Source: Heliocybe sulcata
Lineage: Eukaryota; Basidiomycota; Agaricomycetes; Gloeophyllales; Gloeophyllaceae
Assembly (NCBI GenBank): GCA_004369045.1
Contig: ML213512.1
Location: 1,049,510 to 1,113,509 of the forward strand
Reading direction: 5' to 3'
Length of the DNA: 64,000 nucleotides
Positions 45,395 through 56,752 of the stretch are shown here, in pieces (the stretch's first letter is position 1; every line of letters starts with the position of its first letter). The position numbers were made by a program, and so were the translations under genes. The notes below the pieces were generated by a model. That model saw only the letters and a list, made by a program, of their open reading frames with translations, had not been told where the DNA came from and did not search any database.

Positions 45395-46660
45395 TTATAC
45401 AAAGGCTGATTTGACAGTGAGCCTATGCCATTCAGCTGCGCTCGTCGGGCTAGTGATTGCCTCTGTCTCGTTACTAGGAGTTTCTGGTTCCGCACGCGAG
45501 GCTGTGCCTCCCCTGGACTCGATGCCCGAGCCGGGGAGATCATGCAGGTGGATGGCCGTGCTCCCGGGCGAAGCCGCGGCGTTAAAGCGAATGGTAGGCA
45601 TTGTCTCTGAGAGCCTTGTATCCTCCGACAAAGCTCTGCCTTGTGCCACTCGCAGGATAATGAGGAGTGGTGAGATGGACTATACGCATGGATAGCACAA
45701 TCAGATCGAGGGGTGCGTCTCGAACGTAGGGAGTCGCTCACCTCGGTTTGCCCCATCCATGTAAGAAATGGATACTGCGCGGGGTTATTTTGGGAGTAAC
45801 AAATGATGAATATCAGACCTGTGACGGAGTAGAGCGCCGCGGACTCGACGATCATTGTTCCCACCGACGTGTAGACGCTCGCAGCGCCCAAGCCCATGCG
45901 CAAGACTTGCTTGCGGAGGTTATAAAGCCGGCAGAGGATGAACATGGTGACGATAACGTTGAAGGAGATGGAGAGGCTCCAGTACAAGGTACCGAGTGTA
46001 ACGGATTTACGGTCGTAAAGGTCGAGGGACATGGATACTTGCCAGATGAAGGCGATGGACGTGGCTTGGCGGGATATGAGGGGCAGTTTAGGGTGAAGGG
46101 CACGTAGGAAGCTTACCTACTGATGCGAGGAAGACGGCTGCCGGGAGGGCTATAACACTCCTGCTTCCGGCGTAGAGAAAGAAGCAGCGATAGAGCTAGT
46201 GTTTGATGCGTAACTAGAGGCATCGACTTACAGCAGGCAATACTTACAAGCAGCCCGTCCTGGAGCCAAGTACAGATTGCGTAGACACACACGCTGACCC
46301 ATTCGGGCGGCGCTTGATATCCCTGGTTGTAATACTCGATTGGATCATCGAGACCTTGGCCATGCTCCACGTAAGAGGCTGCTTCGGCGACGATGTCCCG
46401 CCACAGTCCAACGGAGCTCAGCGAGAACTGCAGGCATATATACGCCAGGAAGGAGTACGCCCGGCTCATTGATTTGCGGCGGGCGATTAGGAGGTTTGCC
46501 GTCATCACGAATAGAGTGAAGTGAATACCTAAAGCGTAAGGCCACACATGTCAGCTTAACCCCAGATGCACACTACTGCGGACCACTGACCGTAGGCCAT
46601 GAAGCCGGACATAACGCCTATGAGTTGGGCATACTCGCGTGTTGTGTTAGAAGACGTCAT
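45395..46660 (-). CDS. Multi-pass membrane protein of unknown function
   Basis: Five exons on the minus strand join in frame from the ATG at 46660 (MTSSNTTREYAQLIGVMSGF) to the TAA at 45395. Several hydrophobic helices follow one another: IHFTLFVMTANLLI, FLAYICLQFSLSSVG, WVSVCVYAICTWLQDGLL, SVIALPAAVFLASV, LGTLYWSLSISFNVIVTMFI, MIVESAALYSVTGLIFIICY and LLIILRVAQG, which gives about seven membrane spans. The C-terminal tail is polar and Pro/Ser-rich. The layout is that of the large set of receptor-like membrane proteins found mainly in Agaricomycetes, none with a firm function. The gene converges with the GMC oxidoreductase, about 310 bases from it. Confidence 0.75.
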
Positions 46661-48048
46661 GCGTGGTCCCTTGCAAGCTCCAGAGGTGAGCTAGCACGAC
46701 AAGGGGAGCAGCAACATGCGCGAGCGATCCAGTAAGAGCTGGAGGAGGTCCTCGCTCGACGCAAGCGTCAACGCTTGAGGAAAGCTGGTCGTCTGGGTCA
46801 GAGTCGGCAACAACGTCCGGGGCATGAGGAAGAGGATGACTATGACGCCGGAAAAGAAGCAAATAACACAGAGTCAGTTTATAATATTGCCTGACGGAGT
46901 AGCTTACCACAGTAAGCGTTTTCCAGTAACGTAAGACTTCCGATATGCGCGCCGATGTGAAGGGATAGCCCATTCTGTAGGACTCGTACAGCCAGTCGTA
47001 GACAATGGTGAGAACCGTTGCTGTAAACTTTCTTCTCGGCTACTGCGCGGGTTGCTATTCTTCGGGAGAATATGTGCTCTAACCTGGGAACGGCTCATGA
47101 TCTCACGGCATGAGCACCCGCAGCATCACCAAGCCAAAGTCCACAGCGCCAGCGAGAGTTCAGACTGAAGATATAATTCTTGCATTATAGGAGAGCAAGT
47201 CACTTTGTCCTGAGGTGAATCGCCCATGAGACGCGATGCATGCACACCTAAGCAGTTGTTCTGAAGTGTTGGGAGAAGAACCACGCACATTTACTGCACA
47301 CAAGCCGTCATCCTTGTATTCCTGGGAGTATAACGTCGAGAAAGAACTTTCTGGGAAGAATAAGAGGAAGAGCAGTCGAACACCGGGCCGGCCTATAGAT
47401 CACGTGATTATTGCATTATTGCCACAGGGGCAGCTGTGGCAGAGCATGATACACCTGAGAGACATCTGATAGAAGATCACTGAGATACTTACGATCCATT
47501 AACGATTGTTGTTCTTGTCCCTGTTACCGAGAGAACGGTGTCTCCGAAGAGGAGACCAAGCAAAATTGCCTGGGCCTGCCACAAACACCACTACTCTTAA
47601 TGATCAAGCAGGAATGTAACGGCAGTACAGAGACTGGACCGGAAACGAGTCAAATGTTGCAGACGTAAAGATAAACCGGATGATGGCAGCACGACGGAAT
47701 ATCAGCGCTCAGCGACCGAACCAGTGCGCGGGAGCACGCATCGACTGACAACCATAAACCGTGAACCGGATGATCTGTGGAACGTCTCGGGTCAATCAGG
47801 GCTTTTCAGTAGCAGTCAGTATGTATTATAGTGAACGTTCGACAGGGCGCTTTTTCAAGCCCTCGGAGGTAAGCCCACACACGAGAGGGATTATAGCGCC
47901 GAGCACGCTTCGACTTATACAAATTCAGGTATCTAGGAACCAACGATGAAACGGATGCAAAGTACACAATAATGAGAGGGCGACCAAGAGAGGATAGCGA
48001 TGAAAGAGCCGGGATTGTCATAATTCAGCTGGGAAGGGGAACGGAACT
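46661..48048. other. Intergenic with a possible gene fragment
   Basis: On the minus strand at about 46890-47035 a stretch reads VYDWLYESYRMGYPFTSARI and SEVLRYWKTLTV before a GTAAGC donor. An acceptor-like TAG and ILFLMPRTLLPTL follow near 46850. These may be exons of a small gene or a remnant next to the membrane-protein gene, but I found no start that fits the frame. The rest shows nothing. Confidence 0.35.
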
Positions 48049-49407
48049 TCAGGCGGCGGCTGGGGCATTGGAGGCGGTATAGTCCTATACGACAGCATGT
48101 CAGTCCGGCAAAGGCGGCCATCTGTACGTGCGTGATTCACCTCCATCTCAGCGTCGAGGTCAGCAGCAGTCTTCGGCTGCCTAGGCTCGGCCTTCTTCTT
48201 GGGGGCCTTCTTAACAGGCTGCTTTTTCTTCTTCTGTACAGCCCTACAGGAGGTTGAGCAGTGAGTTGAATATTCCCGACTGCGAGCCGACTCCAGACAA
48301 ACTTCGGTTGTGTAGCAGCAGCAGGTGCTGGTGCAACGCGAGCAGCCAGCGAGGGCGCCGCGACGGGCGCGGACATGACGATTTCGACCTTCATCGGGCG
48401 TTCTTCAGAGCACAAGGGAGAAGGGACAGTATCAGTTAGCGTCGGCCTGTCAACGAGGACGCAAATACGGGGAAAGCCAAGACGATGCCTGTGCCTGGTG
48501 TCGCTGTACCGCCGTGCGCATGGCTGCTCAACGATGTCTAGGTCTTCTCACATACCCCTGCCCCCTCACCGTCGGATTTAGTTTGACGGATAGACGTCGG
48601 TCTTGCGAAGCCGGCGACCCCACTACGTTGTCCATAGGCGTCGCCGACGGGCCAGGACCTATCCCACGATGTTGGGCAGCGCAGGAAGCTCCGACATGAG
48701 GCAACGATGTCAGAGACCTCCACGCACAGTCCATACTGCGGCTCGACGACGATGTTATGAGGTCAAGCCTTCGAGGCTCAACAACATCGTCGTTGGTCAA
48801 GCCTTCGAGGCCCACCATCGCACGCAGCAGCCCATCGCTTGACTTTGCCTCCTCCTTTAGCCTCGACTTGGCAAGATTCAGACTCAAACGTCCAGCGCAC
48901 GGCAGCGAACAAGCAAGCCAAGCTAGAAAGGGAGAAGAAGTAGTAGTCGAGACGGATACTAACTTCCATCGATGAGCCGGTTATTGTACTGCTGGAACGC
49001 TTTGGTACCATCTCCATGTTTCTGGAAGTGCACCGTGGCGATACCCTTCGACCTGCCAGAGGCATCGTAGCTGAGCTGGATGGCACGAAGAGGACCGACA
49101 GTGGAGGCGAAAAGTTCCTATGAAGATGATATTTGTCAGTAACCCGTTGCTGAGCCATCAAGCGCTGGATACTCACCTTGACTTGAGCTTCGGTCACATC
49201 AAGGGGGAGGTTGGAAACTATGATCTTGTCGGCGGGTTGGGCAACAGTCTTCGGCGGGGCTGCAGCTGCGGCCTTGCGGGCGGCTTTAGCAGCAGGCTTC
49301 GCCGCTGCGGCAGGAGCAGCCTTCCCAAGCAAGGCTTGCTTGACGCCACTGCTGCGACGACGCTGGGGCTTCGCCTTCGGCTTGCTCTTCTTGTTGGTTT
49401 TGATCAT
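48049..49407 (-). CDS. ALYREF/Yra1-type mRNA export factor
   Basis: Five exons (49177-49407, 48964-49117, 48299-48402, 48141-48233, 48049-48084) join in frame into 205 residues. A Lys/Arg- and Ala-rich N-terminus is followed by one RRM: KIIVSNLPLDVTEAQVKELF (RNP2 region), then SKGIATVHFQKHGDGTKAFQ (RNP1 region) and RPMKVEIVMSAP. The C-terminus is basic (KKKKQPVKKAPKKKAEPRQP) and ends KTAADLDAEMEDYTAS, the conserved C-terminal box that binds the helicase Sub2/UAP56. The protein couples splicing and transcription to nuclear mRNA export in the TREX complex. Intron 2 is 561 bases, far longer than its neighbours, and contains a repeated GGTCAAGCCTTCGAGG. Long introns in this gene are known in yeast, where they allow self-regulation; that role is only inferred here. 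Confidence 0.88.
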
Positions 49408-49890
49408 CTGGAAAGGCCAGAAAGAATCGCTCGTTGAGTGGCGCTACTTCGACCTATCGAGGATTTCGCCAACCTCATCGAGACTCCGGTCCATATTGGC
49501 TGCAGTGCTAGTTTCGGGGCAAAGGCTGGCGCGCGGTCGCAGGGGTTGGTGGTGGTAGGAGAACAAGAGGTGCAGACAGACGGAACACAGCATCGGGCCT
49601 CGAATATTGCGCCACGCGCTACTACCATAATGGGATACCTGGTATCATCCCCCTAATCGCGCCTTTGCAGTACATCCCACAGCTCTGGGAGTGGCTCGCG
49701 CTTCCTGCTTGAGTCCTGAGGATACCAGTCTTTGGGATAAATTCCACTGTATCTCTCTGGCCTACCCTTGCTCACGACCTGTAACGACTTGCACGAATCT
49801 TTACGAAACTTCAAACGTCGGACCACCTACAATCCACGGCCTCCTGCTCTCTATCAGAAGGGTCTCGAGTCTTGCTCGTGAATCAAGAGA
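49408..49890. other. Divergent promoter region
   Basis: Between the ALYREF gene (-) and the TMEM184-like gene (+). A + strand frame starting at 49691 runs through to 50020 and could be an alternative 5' end of the downstream gene; see that entry. Confidence 0.4.
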
Positions 49891-52800
49891 ATGGCAAACA
49901 TCACTGACGGAAGATGTTGGAAGGAGTTGGCTCCGGACACATCCCCACCTCTATTCCAGCAAGGTGACATCGCGTTCCAAGGTAAGCGCAGGGCTCTTCG
50001 AATCGCAAGAAAAAGTCTAACGTACAACAAGCCCACCACGTAGGAAGCATGGTTGATGCAAACGAACCAGTCGCTGACAGTCTCTATATATTAGGTCGGA
50101 TGGATCATCTGCGGGTTCTTTACCATCGTAGCGGTGATCGCGTCCTTCTGGCTCATAAATAAGCATCTGCAATGGTATACAAATGTGCGTTGTAAATGTG
50201 TCCAGTCTCTCATCTCTCTGACTTCGTTGTAGAAACGGGAGCAACGACGTAAGGCAAATAGTTACCGCCCTCTGGCCGCTCACCAACCAGATTTTCGACT
50301 GCAGATATCGTTCGCATTTTGTTCATGGTGCCCCTATACGCCGTCATCAGCCTCGCCTCATACCTGTTCTGGGTGCGTCGGCATTTCTCACTGTAGCGTA
50401 TGTCATTCTCATGAAATGGTCCGTAGAATCACGCAACGCCCATCCTTTTAATTCGGGATTGCTACGAGTCCACAGTCCTTACTTCCTTCTTCTATCTCCT
50501 TTTGATCTACATTTCACCAAACGTGGAAGAGCAGAAGGAGGTGTTCAGGAAGGAAGGGCTGTCTCAGCAGTATGACCGAGAAGCCCTGAAACGCGGCGAG
50601 CCAGGGCGAAAATGGGTGTTCCCATTTGGAAGTGTAAAGTGGAAGCCTGCGGTAGGTCATTCTTATGTTTCCCAATAATACGCATCGAGAATAACACCGA
50701 ATCAGGATGGGATGTACTTCATGCAGCTGATGAAGTGGGGCGTCCTCCAATATTGCGTGCTTAGACCACTGTAAGTCTATTCCCCGCGACGAGAAGTTAT
50801 ATCAAACTTTGTGATGCGCAGAACAACTCTAATCGCCGTGTCGCTAAACTATATCGGTCTGTACTGCGAAGACTCGTACTCTCCCGGATGGGGCCACATC
50901 TACGTATGTGTTGATATATTATCTAACTCCTCAACGATCTCACAAAACATCTTTGCAGATCACGGCTATAGTATCCATCTCGGTGTCGGTCGCGATGTAC
51001 TGCCTCCTCCAGTTATATGTCTGTGTCTCCACGGAACTCTCGCCTTACAAACCGATCTTGAAGCTATTCGCCGTCAAGGCCGTCGGTAAGCCGCCCTCGT
51101 TCATCTCGGGTCTTGCCCTTGCTCATTCACATTTGTCAGTCTTCCTGACCTTCTGGCAAGCCACTGCGCTATCAGGTCTGAGTATGCTTGGATGGATCAA
51201 GGACGTGAGTTCGACAGTCCCGTTATCCCGAGCTTCTCTGATTTACTTTCGTCAAGACTAAATATATGACGGCCAATGACATCAACAATGGCATTGCTGC
51301 GATACTAGAGACGTTCGAGATGATGTCCGTTCTCCTCGTGTCTCTACCTGTACTCTTTAACTAACCTCACCACCAGGTGCTTCGCGTTCCTCCACTTCAA
51401 AGCCTTCACCTACAGGCCATACAAACCCGAGGGACCCTCACGCCAGCGTACGCCGCGGCTGCGCTCCCTCGGGAACGCCATGGACTTCCGCGAGACCTTC
51501 CGCGAGCTTTGGGCGGGAACCGTCTACATGTGGCACCGCATCCGAGGCAAGGAGACGGACATGCTCACCAGGAGAGCGGCAATCATGGAAGATATCATGG
51601 GTCGCTCGCGGTTCCAGGCTCCCGCTGAGAAGGGTGTCCGGGTGGAGGTTGAAGAGACGGTACATGTGGCTGGGGAGAGGCAGTGGTTGGGGACTGGGGA
51701 CGACTATGGGTACGGGCTGGGGTATATCCGGCGGGAGAAGAGCGAGCCTTTCGAAGACCAGGTCGAGAGAGAGCTGCAGAAGAGGGGGTATACTTACAAG
51801 AATGGTTGGTGGCCCGTCTTGCGTTTCTATGTTATGGCTGACCACGGTATCTTGCAGAGGTAAACCATAAAGATGCGCCTATGGAGCAAGGACATGAGCG
51901 CGGCAAGCGCTCATGGTGGCGCCGCGCGTACGAGCGCGTCTCCCAGTCCGGCGTTGATCACGACGACGCGCTGCTCTCCCCTCCGCCGAGACGCAGATCA
52001 CGCTCGCGCTCGCGGCACCGTTCGAAGAACTCGGAAGCACGGCCGCTTGTGACATACGACGACCCTCCTCCGCCTTCCGTTATACGGACGTATCGCAACA
52101 GCAGGAATCACCGCCGCGCCAGCGCGGGGTGGGAAGGGACTGTGCCCGAGCTGGTCAGCCCGGCTGTTCAACCGCAGTCTCGGAAGGATTCGCTATTGAC
52201 CCCGGAAGGCGGTCAATCTGAGCGGCACTCTGAAGCGGCGCTGGCTGTTCCCCCGAGCGTCAACCGGTCAGATAGCGTGCTGGGCCGTTTGTTCCCTGCA
52301 AATTCCAGATCCGATGTCTCTTCCGTTAACACGAGGACTGTCGGTACGCCGTCGACAGAGTCGTATCGCCCGCTCGAGATACGGACGCCTGTGGTGAAGG
52401 CCCCAAGGGAAGGTTTACGTGGCACAGGAAGTCTGGGTCCTACGCCGCCTAGGTCCACTGAAGGCCAGATAGGGGAAACATTACATTCCAATCATTCGCG
52501 CTCAGTTTACCTGCATGCACAGACGCCCAATAGTCGAGCGCCTCCACCCGAGCAGACGAGTATCACTCAATTCTCGTCGATGGTCCAGAGCCCAGCTCGA
52601 CCTGGTCCTCTGGATGGGCCCCCACCTTCGCACAGGCCTCGACCGGACCAGATCGTTCTCCCTGCCCCACTCTCCCCTACCCAGCGCGCTAGCGGACGTC
52701 GCTGGAGTGCGGAGTACGGCGCTGGGGACAGCCGCTCGAGCTCGCCGCCTGACCCGCGTCGCGCGAGACCGCTGCGAAGGTGGTCGCGAGGCGAGGGCCC

Positions 52801-53110
52801 GCTGCAGTCACCGCCGTCGCGCAGTCGTCGTACGTCCGCGCCGCCGAAGTCTCTCCCGACTATTCCGCAGGAGGACACGGTGAACGGTCGTCGAGATCTT
52901 CGCTCTCCTAGGAGTCCGGTGACGGCGCGTATGATGCAGCCACAGCCTGTCTATCCTTCGCGTCGGTCTAGCCGGCATGATGGGTACTCGCCTGGAGGCA
53001 GCCCTTTGTCTCCCCAGGCTCCCTTTAACTCTAGCCCAGTCTCGCACAGCTTCGGCGACTCTCCTTATCCGCCGCACCAGCCGGTCGGGGTTCATCGATA
53101 TCGTTCATGA
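49891..53110 (+). CDS. TMEM184/OST-alpha family membrane protein (DUF300)
   Basis: A run of exons encodes VGWIICGFFTIVAVIASFWL, IVRILFMVPLYAVISLASYL, the family core LIRDCYESTVLTSFFYLLLI, the loop PFGSVKWKPADGMYFMQLMKW, and ITAIVSISVSVAMYCLLQLY, giving seven membrane spans. Relatives are yeast Hfl1, a vacuolar-membrane Atg8 partner, and animal OST-alpha. A cytosolic tail of about 500 residues follows, ending in a Ser-, Pro- and Arg-rich disordered region (51881-53110); an intron at about 51805-51861 joins the two. Homology favours the ATG at 49891 (MANITDGRCWKEL, then PPLFQQGDIAFQ), but that exon ends in phase 1 while exon 2 at 50095 needs phase 0. A frame from 49691 has the right phase but an unlikely sequence. 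The 5' end is therefore uncertain. Confidence 0.82.
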
Positions 53111-54231
53111 TTTTTTACGAATGTAATGACTTGATGAGTGTTGGTATCTTTATTGGTTATATTATTTATTGTGCTGGTGTTGGTCCTACAGACAACGATG
53201 CTTAATTACGACATTTTGATGGTTTGAATGAGATGCTGGCTTCCGTCGGACCTCTTCTGTCACGATAGGACCCAGGTACGTATCGATTTGACCCCCCAGG
53301 AAACAGAGCACTCGCTTCTAATAGTCCCGGTCCATCATAATGCTTTAAAGTGCATCTATCACATGAATATCGTGCTGGACCGTCACGCGTCGAGTACGAA
53401 TACGTACCTTCTTGGCAGATATTGTCGAAATGCATGTCTTGGCGCCGCCGCCCACCTTACGACAGCAACAGCTGCACACTAGAAAAAATCGCCATGGACT
53501 TGAGCAAAAGACAGCAATTGCAAGGGACTCCTCTTTCCTTTACTACCTGAGTAGAATTATACATAAGTAATAGATATCAAGCGGTGCTTAGTCTTACGGT
53601 CGTGGAGCACAGCCACTACCGTCTTTAAAGAGGGACACATGGGATGCTCGCGGGTAGATAGATTCCAAATCGATGTACGTGACTATCCACATCATTTCCA
53701 GACGTATGAATAACATCCAAGACCAGTTCATTACCGTAGCTACATGACCGCGCAGGACCGCGACCAGTGGACAGCGGGCGCTTCTCCAGTCTGCATGCGC
53801 TGACGGCGAATATGCATGGTCCAACTGTTCCTGTCGAACATGCTCGTACTCGAAGCTCGAAGCCCCAGACATGCTCTCCGTACAACATCTAGAAGTGCTG
53901 TTGTAGCTTTATGATGAGTAACGAGGCCTTGAGGACTGGGTACCCATCATGACCAACTAATGTGCATCCTGCTCAAGAATCTGATCACCACCAGCATCTA
54001 CCCTGCGTCCTGGTCGCTACCGCAGACGGAAATGTCTCCGATCTCGCTTGCGCTCGTGATGGGCAACAGCATGGTGATACTGACTTCTTACAATATTGTG
54101 AGTTAGGATCGCCTGGACAGTCCGGCTGCGGCACTTTTGTTCCATCTTTACTTAAAGCCGACTGGGAGAAGGATCAGCATCATCCTTCATTCCCCTCTAA
54201 TTTTTAATTTTGGTCTGGTCACTCGGTCAGG
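53111..54231. other. Intergenic, no gene supported
   Basis: The first part is the 3' flank of the TMEM184-like gene, and the last part is the promoter of the DUF1996 gene. Open frames at 53228-53888 are on both strands, short and without motif. Confidence 0.35.
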
Positions 54232-56203
54232 ATGTTGCGCCCTGCCTTCGTTTCTCTCCTCGCCATCCTGAGTGTCTCCGGAGTCGCGAACGCTTGGTTC
54301 CGTGTCGCTTGCGCAAGCCCTCTTGTGCAAGAACGGTGACTCCCATCTACAACCATCTAACCGAATTGTGACTGACCTACGACGCCAGGATTGATCCCAT
54401 CCGAAACCCCGGACAGACTCCTTCCCAGCATACTCACACCGTACGCCTCCCTGATCCCACGAATCCCACGTCGCCGTACTGACCCCAATATCTCAATAGG
54501 TCCAAGGAGCCTCCAGTACACCCTTCCCATCTGTCTTCGCTTTCCCCGCTTACCCTCGCTCTAGACTTCAATCCGAGCTACGACTACAATAATCTGCGCG
54601 CCTCCTCCTGCACCTCCTGCCAAGTCGCGCAGGACATGTCGAACTACTGGTACCCGAAGCTCTACTTCCACGACCGCAAGGCCAATACGTTCACAGCTGT
54701 GGACAACGGCGGGCTCCTGGTATATTACCAGAACCGCGGGACTGACGATGCGGTATGTGCAATTGGTCCATCTACGCACAGAAATTGGTCAGCTTACAAA
54801 TGGTGTGCAGATCAACGGTGGACCTGGCTTGAAGGCAAGCGTTGCTCCATGCTCTACGACCAGCAGCACACTGACATTCGGTCACGTATGATAGGCATTC
54901 CCACCGGGTTTCCGGATGACCACTGGTAACCCAGCACGCCGATCGAAGAAGTATGCAGTCGGCGAAGGGAGCCAAGGTTGGCTAATGCGGATACATGTTC
55001 AGGAGTCGTATACACGCTGACGGTCGCTATGGTTTGCAGGAGAGCTTAGTGAACGAGCTGCCCATTGGGTTTGTCTCCGCTATGGCGCAGGCAACGAAGG
55101 TCGGTCTGTGCGAAGGCGTAAGAATGCGGTGTGAGTTCATGAAGTGTCTTTAGGGTATGACAGCACGAACGGCACTGGCTTCCCCTGGACTGACTGCGAA
55201 TCTGGGCTCAACGTGAGAGACTAGTCCCTTTCTCTCAAAGACGTCCATCATACTCAGTCGCACGCGATCTTCTACTTAGGCTCGCCTGCACAGTAAGTCC
55301 CTGCCCGAAAGGATCGCCCTGCACCGTGATGGACCGGCTTGTTTACTACAGTGCCTGCATGCTGGGACGGTGTCAACCTCTACAAGGAGGACAACTCACA
55401 CGTACGTGCCTGCTCGTCGCTCATCGCATGCCGTTAACGCGTTCGTTCTGTGATTGTACAGGTTGCGTACCTGAGTGAAATCGACAATGGATCCTGCCCG
55501 CCTGGCTACCCGGTCGGGCTGATGAAGGTCCGTGACCTGTACCTCTGAATAGACTAACTCTCAAGTACTGACTCTTGGCCATGTCGCGCAATAGCTCTTA
55601 TACGAGGTCCGCCAAATCTGGTAGAGCACCGTTGAGACGTCGAGGCTGACTGAGCCGCAGGTTACATGGAACGTCCACGAGTTCGCCCACCTATGGGACC
55701 CCAACACCGAGAGCTGGCCGTTTGTCTATGCTACCGGGTACGCCTCCACCTCCTTCTCCTATGTCCATCCGTTGACACTGCATCTGTCTGTGCAGTGACC
55801 CGACCGGCTACTCCTGGCACGGAGACTTCCAGAACGGGTAAACGAGTCCCCATCTTGACTCTCCGTCGACCACTGAGCCTGAATGCTATTATACAGCTGG
55901 GACACCACCGCCCTCCAAAACGCCATCGACCATTGCAACAACCCGAACGACCAGACCGGCAATGGTGTCACCGAGGCGTGCTCGTACCTCACTGTCAACG
56001 CTGCCGCGACTGCCAACGCGTGCAAGATTGATCCCATCGTGAACGTGCGTTCTCGTGCGTCTTGTAGGGCGTGAACGGATGCTTATTGAGTTGCACAGGA
56101 ACAAGTTAACGGGACGCTGACGAAGCTCCCGGGATGTAACCCGCTGCAGGCGGGTCCCGCGGACGCCACGATGTACAGCAGCTCGGACTGCCCCTCTTCT
56201 TGA
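54232..56203 (+). CDS. DUF1996-domain secreted protein
   Basis: About a dozen exons join in frame. The N-terminus MLRPAFVSLLAILSVSGVAN is a signal peptide, followed by AWFRVACASPLVQERIDPI and HTHTVQGASNFNPSY, the usual opening of DUF1996 proteins. Further family segments are DMSNYWYPKLYFHD, GGLLVYYQNRG, FPPGFRMTTGNP, MPACWDGVNLYKEDNSHVAY, IDNGSCPPGYPV and GDPTGYSWHGDFQNGW. The function of the domain is unknown; members are secreted by many fungi, often together with plant cell wall enzymes. The protein ends with a Cys-containing tail ATMYSSSDCPSS. The intron at 54835-54894 has a GC donor (GCAAGC), and a 13-base micro-exon (55280-55292) restores the conserved ARLHMPACWDG. Confidence 0.88.
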
Positions 56204-56752
56204 GAGGCCGGACAAGGCAGGGCTGTGGTGTGCCGATTGATGGGTATTTATTTATTATTCCCTTGGGTTTGTGTTGAAAAGCCGTTCTTTATAACTGTCA
56301 TTCGTTTCCAGTCATTCGTTTAGGTGTCGACGTTGCGTTGCTGTAACGACTGCTGTTGTACTCGTTAACTTATTAAAGGGTGATGATTTATCGGTGAAGT
56401 TGACTTGATATATTGCACGGGGAGCGAACGACTTCTCCTTGAGACTTTGCGGTAAGTCGTAGTTACAAGAGAGGGAGATAAAGGTCTGTGTGCATGTGGG
56501 CCCTAGGACGCGATATGTTATGTGGTGCGCATGTCCACGCTGCAGTGACTTGCCTTAAGTTGTGCATACAGTACGTGCTAGTATGCCACAGACACAAAGA
56601 TAATCTTAAAATCACGGTACGTCTCGGTCGTAGATACATACGAGCCGGCGTGTCCGATCCATGAGATAGTCTGCAGAGTGTATAACCTCGAGTTCAATGT
56701 TCGCAGTAGCGGAGCCGTTTCGTGGATGCCACTCGGAAGTACCTAGCCCACA
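56204..56752. other. Convergent 3' region, no gene seen
   Basis: This lies between the stops of two convergent genes. Nothing beyond AT-rich stretches suitable for transcript ends was seen. Confidence 0.4.
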
